In this document: piece after piece, positions 10,501-21,500 of the stretch
How positions within the stretch are numbered: the first letter of the stretch is position 1
Layout of the letters: the number at the start of each line of letters is the position of its first letter
Assembly: GCA_019649035.1 (NCBI GenBank)
Contig: BMAT01006047.1
Location: forward strand, 111,185-135,714
Reading direction: 5' to 3'
DNA: 24,530 bases
From: Elysia marginata
Lineage: Eukaryota; Mollusca; Gastropoda; Plakobranchidae
Program-made: the position numbers and the translations under genes
The notes under the pieces: generated by a model
Databases searched by the model: none
Seen by the model: only the letters and a program-made list of their open reading frames with translations
Told to the model about the DNA's origin: nothing

Positions 10501-11290
10501 ATACATTCCCAGCTTCTTTAAAATGAGATCAAGATTCTATATATTAAATCAAGAGGTTACTGGGTTAAGAAATTGGGTAAAACCGAGAATGCACAGGACC
10601 AGTAAGAACAATTGACTTTACTAACGAATTTGACCAAATGGGTGTGTATTTAGTAAACTATGTGGTTTGGGTTTCACAAAGCAGGACTTCATTGTAAGAT
10701 CAGTGTTCCATGTGCTTTCTATTATTAAAATATTCAAATTGCATCACTGTGACTTTGGTTGACTGACTTATGTGATCAATCCATTTCTAAGTCCTTGTAT
10801 AAAGGCTAATTTTTTGCTCCTAATGAATAGTCTAAATCTAATGTGAAAAGTTTGATAATTTAGGTCTGTGAGGATTGGAATTGGCAATTGCCGCAACCAA
10901 TGAAAATTATGCACGCATTTTTAAATTCATTATTTTGTTTATCATCTTTTTTAAAAAAGTTGTGTCTTTTTGGTTTATTCACACACCTATATGCTTTACA
11001 AGTCCACAAAAGAGAGATAGAATTAAGATTCAAATGATATCTATGAATTATAGGCCTTCAGAAGCTCACCTTTCTCTCTCAAACGGCCCCTCCTCAGCGT
11101 TCCTGCTCCCTTTCTCGTCTTTTCTTCCCTGGTTAGAGATTGTTAGTGTTACTTGCTCTCTTTCTCAAATACCCCTTTTCTTCACATTCCTGCTATATAT
11201 TTAACTATGAGTCTATGCCTGTCCTCGCTCTTCTACACATCTTTGGGAATCCATTCATCTTTCTTTCTTTTCTAGTGCTACAAACACTCA

Positions 11291-11292
<2 letters not shown>

Positions 11293-11331
<39 letters not shown>

Positions 11332-11444
11332 NNNNNNNNNNNNNNNNNNNNNNNNNNNNNNNNNNNNNNNNNNNNNNNNNNNNNNNNNNNNNNNNNNNNN
11401 NNNNNNNNNNNNNNNNNNNNCAGTCTCTCTCCCTCTCTCTCTCT
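11293..11444. repeat. (CT)n microsatellite containing an assembly gap
   Basis: A near-perfect CT repeat occupies 11293-11331, is interrupted by 89 Ns (11332-11420), and resumes with a few interruptions to about 11444. The gap is most simply an unresolved length of the same microsatellite. Confidence 0.95.
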
Positions 11445-13166
11445 TATTCTCATTTCTGTTTGGGGGTATACTGTTTGAGACATGGCCAGTTCTTTATGAC
11501 TTGGTGGTCACAAAGTTTCATATAAAATTGTAAAACAAGTAAAAGTAAATTAAGGTTGACTACTAGTTTTCTCACAAAGCTGTCAATTTTTATGTCCATC
11601 ATTACTGATTTTCAATATCTGAACTAGGTAGGTCTGTCTACGTAATACAGTCGTATATAAATGGAGCGGAAGTCTATGCTTTTAGTTGAACAATAGTTGC
11701 TTCTGAAGTCAAGTTGTGTCAATCTTCATATTTTAATCTTCATTCTACCTCTCTTTTGTGTGGACTTTCTATGGCTTTCTCTGGGTTCTTATATCCTCGC
11801 CTTTCTTGCGTTTTTAGTTTTTTTTTTAACCTGATTGAAGTTTTCTGGTTGTATATACATGAATAAGCACAAGTATGCCTACTACTGAGGAGTAACATAA
11901 AATGATAATTATGTGGCATATGTTTTAAGCGAAATTCAGTATTATCAGGTCATATCCAGTTTTTTCTCCAAAATCATGTGCCTCCCTGAATTAATTTAAA
12001 TTCTGAACAGGTGAAAAACCAGTTTGATTGTATCATTTTAATAAGTAGATTCAAATCGTGCTCAGGTTACAAATTTTCTCCTTCTTTAAACCACTGAAAA
12101 ATAATTGCTTAATTCAAAGTTTGATTACTTCTAGTTCTACAAGCTAATTTGAATATTTTTTTCTCAAATCTGTCGAATCTGTTTTTTAAGTTCTATACTC
12201 AGTAGCACAAAAGTACTCTATATTTCTGAATAAAACATACAATTGCACAAATCATGATCAAATTAAGAAGCAATATTCCGTTTATAAAATTCATAGAATT
12301 GTTTACTTAAACTAGAAATGCAGGTCTTTCCTTCAATGTTTTTCCACTTTCCTAGAGCATTCATAAATTTTTAGCTTTTTTTTCTGAACATTTTTCCTCA
12401 CATTGAAGTTTGATGATGAAGCTACAGAACAAACATGATGAAAAAAAGAGAAGAAAAAAGGTTTTCTTTTATGGTGCTATATAGTGTGCACTGTTTTTGT
12501 TTCAATATAATACATCTGTATCTATATTTCTTTGACTGAACATTATGTCCTGTCTTGCGACTTGCCTAAGTGAGTTAGATCACTGTAATTTTTACATTCC
12601 ATGACTTTGATACCTTGCACCGAGCATTTTTCTTTAATATTACTTGAAATTATCAACCCTTTGTGAAAAGATGTATTAACTTCTGCTGATCTATATATGA
12701 TGAAAAATAAAACAATAAATGTACCATACTTTAAGAAAGCCTGTCCTCAAAATTGAGATATCTGATATGTATTTGGAGTAATTTTGAGATATATAAATTA
12801 TAGCTGCCACTGAAAGCTTTCACTAAATGTCAATGTTCACTACAAGTGTAAGGATATAGACAAGAGTGCTCCTTTTCTTCTTCATTGTCAAAAGATAAGC
12901 CTTGTATTATGTATTGTTTTCAGAGCTTTTGATTTTAGTCACCATAATTTACAAAAGCAATGAACTTAGCTCATGAAAAAAAAAGTGTTCTTGCCTTCTG
13001 TTTCATGATTGAAACATTCCAAGAATTGCTAGAACAAAAGAAAAGTTAATTAGGCATTTTGAAACTTGTGTACAAATTTTATAACCATCACTTTTCCTTT
13101 TAATAGTTTCAGAATTCTGGTTGTTGTATAAAAAATGAAAACAAATTTTATGAAATGAACAAGAAA

Positions 13167-13172
13167 AATAAA
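13167..13172 (+). terminator. Candidate poly(A) signal AATAAA (receptor gene, distal)
   Basis: AATAAA inside AAGAAAAATAAAATTG, followed by T- and GT-rich sequence (TTTATGTTGATTTGC, CTTGTGTAG) as in animal downstream elements. It is one of several possible signals, and use is inferred from context only. Confidence 0.4.
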
Positions 13173-13200
13173 ATTGTTTTATAAGTTTGTTTATGTTGAT

Positions 13201-14790
13201 TTGCTCTTGTGTAGACTATGTTTGCCAAAAGTTTGCATAAATAAGAATTGCACTTTATTAAGAAGACATGGCATGCAGAGATTAAAGCAAAAAGTTAGAA
13301 TCTAGGCCTAATTTAGACTCTAGTCTAAATCAAAATTTCAATCAGCATATCTAAACCTAGATTAATGAGATTAATTTCTAGATCTAATTTAGATTCTATG
13401 ACAAATTGGGGAAGTGGGCAAAATTATTACAGTGTATTTAATTATGCATATTCTTCGACCTTTTGTGGTGTTTATTTTAATAGCTTGTTCATAACCTCCT
13501 GTTATTTTGTGCGTTCCAGACTTCTGCATTTTACATATTGAGTTTTTACGTACCATTGTGCCAAATTTTGATCAGATAAAGTATTATGAACAAATGCTTA
13601 CTTCTGCACCCTAGCAGGAGTTTCCAAGAATGCTCATAATTGAAATCTAGATCTAAAGTTTGGTGCCGATTCAGATTTTAAATGTCAATACTTTAAAGAG
13701 TTTTCCTGCGGCTATTGTTTAATGGTCAAGCCTGAAAGACCCTGGCTTCAACAATACTGAACCTTTACAGTGTTTTTTAGTGTGTCTCTTACTGCTCAAA
13801 GAGATTTTTTTTTAATAGATGAATTATTAATTTTGTAAGAGATTGATTTTTCACCGAGCATTGGTGGGCCTTATTAATAGTGGAATCCGAGTCAACATTT
13901 TAAACAAAATAAAAATTAGCGCAAAAAAACAACTGCAATATGCTATGAACTGTTTTAAAGGTCAAAACAAACAAAAATAGAACTGAAAGATCGACATAAA
14001 AATTAATGTTATGTGTTACAGTGAAGTGATATTTCATTCTTAGGAAGTTTAAAGCCTGTTGTATTCAATAAGTCATCATTAGTTTCATGTTTCTTGTTTG
14101 CTGATTGACTGTCAATACGGTATATTTTTTGCACACTAATCACATAAAATGTTATTTCATGTATAGATAAAAAAGGGAATCCCATATTTGCAAATCTTTT
14201 AGCTCTATTAATATAAAACTTTGAAAGCTAAAAACTTCCTTCTTGTCAAACGGCTGTTAACGCTCGATAACTTGGTTTCTGAGCGAGGCCTTGGCGGTCA
14301 CACCTGTGAACCTGCTCCCCACAAGTTATTTCATTACTAGAACCTCAGTTATAACTGACCTCTCATGGGTTTCTAGGTCTAGATCTGCCTGCGTCCGATA
14401 TGGCTGATGTTTAATTCTCTTTTTCCTTTGAAGCGTTATTTAGGTTAGTTTCATTTCACTTTTGGTCCACAAATAAGCCGAAGTGAGTCCATTTAAGTTG
14501 ACCGTTTTTCAGTATGATTTTAGACACATTTCTAGATCTAGATTCTAGATCTAGCTGCATCCGATATGGACGATTTACCTCCCTCCTCTTAGGGACAGGG
14601 CTTGAACTGGGCTCCTGGGCCTAGGGGGAATTGAGTTAAGTGAAATATGCCAATCATTATTTGAAACTACTTTTATTTTCAAAATAAAACCAAGAACTTA
14701 TTAACTTCACCCACAATCCAGACTATAAATTCAGCACAACACATAAACGAGGATTTTAAAAAAATTGATGAAAAAAAAGGAAAAGGCAGT
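13201..14790. other. Intergenic stretch between the two convergent genes
   Basis: No gene is seen. Words of the type TAGATCTAG are frequent (about 13300-13400 and 14370-14560). A motif containing GTCCGATATGG at 14371-14408 recurs as ATCCGATATGG at 14544-14574. Sequence at about 14230-14640 is GC-richer than its flanks and probably an old repeat of unknown family. Confidence 0.5.
14371..14574 (+). repeat. Direct repeat containing TAGATCT and CCGATATGG
   Basis: TCTAGGTCTAGATCTGCC with GCGTCCGATATGGCTGAT (14372-14408) is echoed by TCTAGATCTAGCTGC with ATCCGATATGGACGAT (14544-14574). The spacing is about 170 bp. A dispersed or short tandem repeat is likely; the family is unknown. Confidence 0.55.
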
Positions 14791-14805
14791 AGTCATGTTG
14801 TACTT

Positions 14806-14813
14806 TTATTTTG
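14806..14813 (-). terminator. Candidate poly(A) signal of the rhotekin-like gene
   Basis: On the minus strand AAATAAAA is followed about 25-30 bases later by CTTTTCCTTTTTTTTC, a U-rich stretch of the kind found after cleavage sites. If used, the 3' UTR would be about 3.6 kb and would include both hairpins. Other TTTATT words (minus-strand AATAAA) occur between here and 18455. Confidence 0.35.
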
Positions 14814-15872
14814 CAGTCATTACGAATCAAACAAACCTATGGAAATACTCTTCATTTATCTTAAGGTTAAGATTTGGTTGTAAAATAATTTTAATTCTTT
14901 ATCTGTTCCCTTGGATTCACAGGGATGTAACTATTTAAAGCTAAAGAAAAAAAAACAAGCTATCATCTCTTTCAAAATCTGTTTTTCATTGCAACATTGG
15001 GCTATGTAAAAATTAACATTTTTAAGGCAAGCATAACAAAATGAGTTAATATTTTTACCTACATATGATCTTGTAAAACAAAAGCTGAGTGATCCTCATT
15101 TCTCCAAATAAAAAAATTTAACATTTCAGCTCGCGTCAGCCTCTAACTTAAGATTAAAAATAATGTTTGACAGACAAAAAAGACAGGAATGATAGTTTTT
15201 TCTGTGAGCAAAGTCAACACAAAATTGTCATATGGAAATGCATGCATTGTTACAGCATAAAACATTTGACTGCGAGAAAGTAAAATTGCTATCAGAAAAG
15301 AGAAGGGCATGTTAACTTAGTATTGCATCTTTGGAAATTCATATTTCCCTCCCAACATTAAAACATTAATTTTATGAGTACATACATAAATACTGATGAT
15401 TCGCAGTCAAGCGCAAATCAAATTTATTTACCTATCCAAAAATGCAAAACTTAATATTGGTTTTGCGTAATAAAAAAATTTACAATGGACCAGGCAGATG
15501 CACAAACTGCGAGTATTCAATATAACCAACTGGTAAAAAAGGAGCTAAAACCATTTGATAGTATTCATTTCATAAATATCTTTGCCTCCTCAGGGATCAA
15601 GATGTTAACAAGAGTAGGGGCATTTTTCTGGTGTCAATTCAAATAAGATTTTATTTAATCATTAATGCTAGCACATACTTGTTCATTTGCTTGCATCTAT
15701 ATCAGTATGTGAAAAAAAATGGGACACTTGCTGCCTTTTAAAATACAATCTTTCAAAATTTTCAAAACCGATTTGTATTGATAGTATGGTAGACTTTCTT
15801 GTTACTGTTAGCTTTATTGCTCTTTTAGTGTTGGGTGTTAAATTCTTGTAATTAGACCCTTTTATCTTCATC

Positions 15873-15955
15873 TCTGCCAGAGACAATCAAAGTGCAGTAC
15901 CTGACGTGAATACTGTATGGGAGTTACTGCACTTTGATAGTCCCGAGTACATCAT
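15873..15955 (-). ncRNA. Hairpin 2, candidate microRNA precursor
   Basis: On the minus strand GGGACTATCAAAGTGCAGTA (15944 to 15925) pairs with TACTGCACTTTGATTGTCTC (15899 to 15880) across a 25-base loop. There are 18 canonical pairs, one G:U wobble and one U:U mismatch. The wobble would be an A:C mismatch on the + strand, which favours minus-strand transcription. The 3' arm and following bases match the 3' arm of hairpin 1 at about 70% of positions. The lower stem is weaker than in hairpin 1. I do not recognise a named family. A palindromic MITE copy is an alternative. Confidence 0.45.
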
Positions 15956-17710
15956 ATAGATTACAATAAACACTACAGCATTTTTTAATATTAACTTCCT
16001 AAAAAGGGCCACTACTCTTGCTTTGCCCCTTATTTCATTCCCAAAGAAGTATACTATAAAGAAATATGAATTTTTATGAAACTCAATTTTGGACAAAATC
16101 TTTCAATCCAATGAGCACCAGCTGTATTACAAGGCTGTGAGTTCACTGTCTACATAGATCATTAAACTCATATGAAATCTCTATCATTTAACAAAAAATG
16201 TGATTCATATCCAATACATTTCATTATTGTTATACAGATACAAATCATGTATAATAATGACCCACTAATCATATCCATCATGAATTTGTATTGTTAAGAT
16301 TTTTGGTTTTTACCTCCCATTCGCATATCTTGATTCATTTGCTGTCATAAAGGGTAAAACTGAACCTTTCCATGACAAAGAGAAACCAATACAAGCTAAT
16401 ATAATATCCCAGCCGGCACTTTATCACTAGAATAATTATCTTCTAAAATGTAATTAGTTTAATTAAAATAAAGGCATTATTACAAATCCTTGTTAACGGC
16501 ATAAACTGCAATAAATACTTGTAAACTTACGGCACATGCACAATCTTCAAGTTCCGTCCAAATCAATCAGCTATTTTTAAGTGATTTTAACAAGCTAACC
16601 ATTACATATAAGTTTTATTGTTTTTCATATTCTGTTCGTACTTGATTGTAATCATCACGGCCTTCCTATGTAAACATTGAGAACATGAAAATCTTAAACT
16701 ATATTTGTAGAGCATGAGTACATTATTACTGAGATGAAAGTCTGCTTCTATTAGGTTCCTCGTTTCACACAAAAACGGAGTTTCACCTGTAAAGATCCTT
16801 TTTACTTAATTAACAATCAAAAATCAAACAAATGTGTAAGAATACAAGGCAATTATTATTGTCAGGCAATCAGTTCAAATAAGACTTAAGCTTGAAATAG
16901 AAAAAAAGAAAAGAAATTAAAACTAATTTTATTACCCTTTCATATAAACAACAGAAAGCATCTTCTGTAATTTTTATATATCAATAAGACGTTTTTTTCC
17001 CAGTGATCTGACATTTAAGAGCTCCAATACAAATGGCTTAGAATGAAAAAAATTGCCACATCAGATAAGTCCACACCTTACAGTTACAAATAAGTCAAAA
17101 CACCTGCTCAGAGTTTCTTTTTCCTTCCTTTCCTTACTTTTAATAACAAATATGAAAAACTAAGAATATCATTTATAACATTTTTTTTTTAACTTTTGCT
17201 GTTTCTAAGTTAAAACAATTACAGTTTGTACAGGGACAAAACTCTATGAGCTTTAACATTGGGATGACAGCTTCATTTGGACTGATTGTAGTGCGTAACA
17301 TTGTCCCTAGAGTAGAACATGGCAAGGCCAGGCTCAAAATATAAAACAAAATTGCAAATAGACACAGCGCTGTTGACACAACTCACTATATTCCAATAAC
17401 AAATATGTACTTGATACATACATGACATAATTCAAGCTTAGATTGAAAGGTAATTTTTTCTTGTTTCGCAATTAAATTTGAATTTTAAATATTAATCTCA
17501 ATTTTAATTCTATTGCTAAAATTAACCTTTTCTGTTCATTCAGCCACTCAGTGGCTTTTGTTATAAAGATATATGCCATAGAGCCACTGTTCTCAGCTCT
17601 GTGAAACTGATGAAGAAGTTAACTCTGACCAAACCCAAAAAAATGTGGTATAATCAGTTAAGACCAGAAAAAAGTTATTTCTATTGGCCAAATTTTTTTA
17701 ACTTGTGTCT

Positions 17711-17802
17711 TTCATACTGCCTGGGACAAACCAAATGCAATATCTGCAGACTAAACCATATGAGAGATACTGCACTTGGTTTGTCCACAGCAGTATAGAA
17801 AT
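17711..17802 (-). ncRNA. Hairpin 1, candidate microRNA precursor
   Basis: On the minus strand the 5' arm TATACTGCTGTGGACAAACC then AAGTGCAGTATCT pairs with AGATATTGCATTTGG then TTTGTCCCAGGCAGTATG. This gives a stem of about 36 positions with one bulge, a small internal loop and G:U wobbles, closed by a ~19-base loop. The basal stem of ~12 bp and the ~22-base upper duplex fit Drosha/Dicer geometry. The wobbles become A:C mismatches on the + strand. The 3' arm start UAUUGCAUUUG resembles the start of miR-92 (UAUUGCACUUG), but the rest does not align without a gap, so kinship is not claimed. Confidence 0.5.
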
Positions 17803-18455
17803 GGGAGGATTTGTTAGAATGTGTGGATTTCCATAACTATATATTATACTGTAAATACATGAAGTAGCTAAGTTGCTCCTGATGTTTTCTTTCACAATTT
17901 CCACCAATAGCTGCTAATTCAAAATTTTGCCTTTGCAATAAGATGCACAACTGGCATTGAATTAGAAAGAAAGGAGAAATTTTTAACAAATTGGCAGTGA
18001 ACCACAGTATCCTATAACAGGGATGCAAGCAGCTAAAACCTTAAAACGCAGGAAAATTTTCAACACAGCTGTAAACTATTCTGCCTGACTTGGATATTCG
18101 ACAGCTGCTAGTATAGAATATTTGAGACACCTACTGAGAAGATAACTATTTCAGAATGCTCTTGCTACAAAGCTGTTTGATTTTTCAAAATACCGTACAA
18201 AAAACGGTGTCTGAATCCACGATTGAAAATTCATAGCCACAAAAGCAGGAATCTAACCTTTGAAAAAATTTTTCTCTAAGTTTTAAGTCTTGAAGTTGGC
18301 TAAATTTCCGACATTTCACTTTCACTTTGAGCAAAAGATGAGTGCAGGAAATTGAAAAACTTGCATCACAGCAATGAACTGGACGCAACAAATGCACTAG
18401 TGGATGGGGAAAACCAACAGATTTATTTGCTGTATGGGTCTGGTGAGGTCTACTA

Positions 18456-18592
18456 CTATGAATGAGAGGCTGCCCCACCGCCGCTGCCTCCCTTGAGCTG
18501 GTTGTTTTCCCCCATCAGGGTGTGAAGCATCTGACTGAGCTGGTCACTGCCCAGGTCGGACACAACACTGCCCTCACTGCTAGTGTCAGGTT
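18456..18592 (-). CDS. Rhotekin-like last exon (C terminus)
   Basis: The acceptor tract is a CT microsatellite ending in CAG. The exon reads EPDTSSEGSVVSDLGSD, QLSQMLHTLMGENNQLK and GGSGGGAASHS, then TAG. The vertebrate-style proline-rich tail and PDZ-binding C terminus are absent. The middle part may form a short amphipathic helix. Confidence 0.85.
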
Positions 18593-21500
18593 CTGAGAGA
18601 GAGAGAGAGGAAGAACAAAGACATTCACATAAAAATATGAGCATTGTTAAAAATTAGACACACTAAGTGACCAGTCCTAGTCTATGTTTTAAAAATTATG
18701 TGTAACTCACCAAGTTCAAGTTTTTTACTTCTGACTTGATTGCATCAAATTTATGGAGAACAGTCTTTTTTGTTTTTAAGATTAAGAATCACCAAAAGTA
18801 TGTAACACAAATTATCTGCAAATTAAAATTTGGTATAAAACTGTCTAAATAATTTTGACTAAGAGTAGGTAATTTGGCACACAAGGCAAATTCAACTCAT
18901 ATTTCACAGCATTACAGCACGGCTGCCTAATAGGCACTAAAATACTAACATTCTACAAATTTCAAGCACTGCCTATAGCCAGTACCCATTTTACAGGTGG
19001 GTGGACTGAGGAAAGTGTGGATAAATTGCTTTCCTAAGGCAGTTACAACATGTGTCTAGTTGGGAATTGAACCCACAACCTCCGACAAGCTAACCACTGA
19101 GCCATGCTGCTTCACATATGTGTTAAAAATTTTAAGGTCAATATAATTCTTATATCTAAAATTATCCACATATATTGTTGTGCTGTAGTGGTAGATGCTC
19201 GGCTTACGGACTGAGAGGTCTGGGGTTTGCATCCTGCTTTCAACAGCTCCACGCTTAGTTCTTGAGAAAGCCTACTCAGGAGTATCTGACTATATGCAGT
19301 GAAATATCTTGTCAGTGTGCTAGAGCAATGCGCTTTATTTGCTCCTGGCCTGTGAGTTCAGAAGGTGGTTTGGTTAGTAATGGCCTATATTGGACTACCC
19401 ATGTAAAGCACTTAAGAGTTATTAGTGGATTAGGCGCTATAAAAAATTCTCTTTACTTTAGTTCTACTTTACATCATCCCACTTTTTGGGGTAAAAGCAA
19501 AAGCAAAAAAAAAAACAACTGACCTATGTAAGGAGTTTCATCATATATAGAGCTCTTGCGAACAAATGTTTTACGCCTAGATGAAGGTATCCTCAAGTCC
19601 ATCATGCCATCACATGCATGTTTCCACAGGGCTGATAAAAGAAGGGATTCAAAATGAGTTGAATGTGATAGACAACAAGTTAAATAAAGAAAGAAATGCC
19701 TATCCAAAATTTGTAGCAAGTATCATTGAATTTAGTTTATTTCTACTCAACTTGTGCATTTTTATTATTTTAACAAGATAAATCTTCCACTCATTTAGAC
19801 TAATTTCCTTTTCCTAAATGCTTCAATAACTTGAGGCAAAAGCTACTGATTTGAACTTTGCAACTTACAAAAATTCTTAGATTATTAACCAAAAAAATTC
19901 TCATTTTATTTTTATATATATACTTACATTGAACAGTTAAAATGGTAACATTTTAATGTATGCTTGTCCGTACATTTTTTGTTTTATTCTGATGACAATG
20001 GGGTACATATGATTTTCCTCGGTTGGGATCAATAAATTTTATTTTATCATATCTTATCAAGACTGATCAAAAAGTTTGCTTAGGTGGCAAATGTGATGAC
20101 CCACAAAGCACCTACAAAAATCTGTAAAAAATAAAACCAGTTTTACAGTCCCTTGAAATTTAGTTGGGATTCTACAGCATTTTTTTTTTCCTCAATGTTG
20201 AATATTTACAAATATTACCTTGATCGAGCAGATGCTGTTGGAAACCATCCCACCATTTGTTCAGGTCTTCTTTTGTGTCTGCTGCTAATGTATGGTCAAA
20301 GATACCGTCCATGTTGACAGTCTTGATGACAAAGGCATGTGGTCTTTCACAAGAGGTCGGATCTGCATCGCTTATTTGGGTGCACTAGAAATGTACAGGG
20401 GACAGGAACAAAATTTCATTTGTATTCCTTTCATTAAGGCAATTCAAAGGAAAACAGAAATATGGGTTTGATAGCTGACACACAAAGTTGCTACAATAAA
20501 GAAAAATGAAAAATGTTTTTCTTCTCCCAGCATGGAGAATTCTGTAGAATTTAGACACTTGTTACTACTATAAAATAATAGATTGCTTTGTCAGTGTATC
20601 TTTCGTATTTATGAAAAACAAAGATGTCGAAGATAACTATCCAGCACTTTCTCTGTGGTTCAATACTACTGCCGAGGGCAATCCCCTCCTTTGACAACCT
20701 TGAACGATGCAATTCTCTGAGGTCGCAGTATCGAGGTTAGGATCGATTCTGTCTTCACCGCGTTGGTATAAGTCTATGGTATCTCTAGCCGCTCCTGGCT
20801 TTTCACCGTGATGCTCATCATGTCATGCTTGCGCCCATGCGAGGCTTGTGCCTATTGTTAGTGGTATTGCTTACACCACATCCCATTCTCTCTATATACC
20901 ATTTGTTGTCTGCAAGACATACTGCAACCCGCCGGCCTAGTTTGGGGAGCTAACAGCAACATGCAGTTTTTATTTTTGCATTGCATTTTTTCATCTAAAT
21001 AATTATCTGTATATTTTGGACTCAAACTTTTGGAAGTGGGAATTATAATTTAAGGCAGAAAGACTACGTAAATAAGAGATCCTCAAAAGAATGTAACTAC
21101 ATGTATAAATACAAAAATAACTGGGTAATAGCAGTTAAGAACTATAAAAGACGAGATGGGATAGGAAAATGTAATACATCAAGATGTACAAGACTGGCTG
21201 CACCTCTTGTGGCATCTTGCGCACGAAATTCTTGTTGATTATAAGGGAGTAGAGGGGACGTGGATTGAGAGTGGGTTAGCCACCGTCGTCCACAAGCTTT
21301 TGTCACATGTGTATTTTTGTTATCCTAACAAAACAACCAACAAGATAGTAGAAGGGAACTCTCCGTATAGGCATCGCAACGAAGAATTGCATACTCCCGC
21401 GTACAATAGTGAGCTTCGCTGCAAGGGCGACAATGACAAGGATACTGAGTGATACCAGTCCTCTACTAAGCTTTTCGTCCAGCCTCGAGAGATCATGGTG

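Larger units (their letters stand above)
8590..13200 (+). other. Probable 3' UTR and downstream region of the Cys-rich receptor gene
   Basis: No coding sequence is credible here. The + strand is strongly T-rich, like a long animal 3' UTR. Candidate poly(A) signals are ATTAAA near 8966, AATAAA near 9529, AATAAA at 12706 and 12714, and AATAAA at 13167-13172. The last is followed by GT-rich sequence (TTTATGTTGATTTGC). A Pumilio-like TGTATATA lies at 11850-11857. Which signal is used cannot be told from DNA alone. Confidence 0.5.
14814..18455 (-). other. Probable 3' UTR and downstream region of the rhotekin-like gene
   Basis: No coding sequence is supported in this 3.6-kb block. The + strand here is relatively A-rich (minus strand T-rich), the mirror image of the left UTR. 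It holds the two related hairpins and a short perfect palindrome, AGCCACTCAGTGGCT, near 17541. The extent is inferred. Confidence 0.45.
18593..19523 (-). other. Last intron of the rhotekin-like gene
   Basis: It carries two SINEs in opposite orientation (18889-19111 minus, 19174-19461 plus), and its 3' end is a CT microsatellite. Confidence 0.8.

Noticed and set aside
11140-11483. Open frames on both strands across the CT repeat
   Set aside because: They exist only because the dinucleotide repeat and the Ns lack stop codons.
13710-13765. tRNA gene or SINE head
   Set aside because: TTTAATGGTCAAGCCTG and GACCCTGGCTTCAACAAT vaguely recall A and B boxes, but there is no acceptor stem, and the B box departs from consensus.
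14590-14625. Pol III B box on the minus strand (AGTTCAAGCCC)
   Set aside because: There is no A box at the right distance and no SINE body next to it.
16219-16261. Hairpin TCATTATT...AATAATGA
   Set aside because: Low-complexity AT-rich pairing with a three-base bulge, no more than expected in such sequence.
17222-17325. A third hairpin related to the microRNA-like pair
   Set aside because: Only about 7-8 bp pair (AGGGACAA with TTGTCCCT) around a loop of some 60 bases, and the middle of the arms does not pair. Weak similarity to the other hairpins may be chance.
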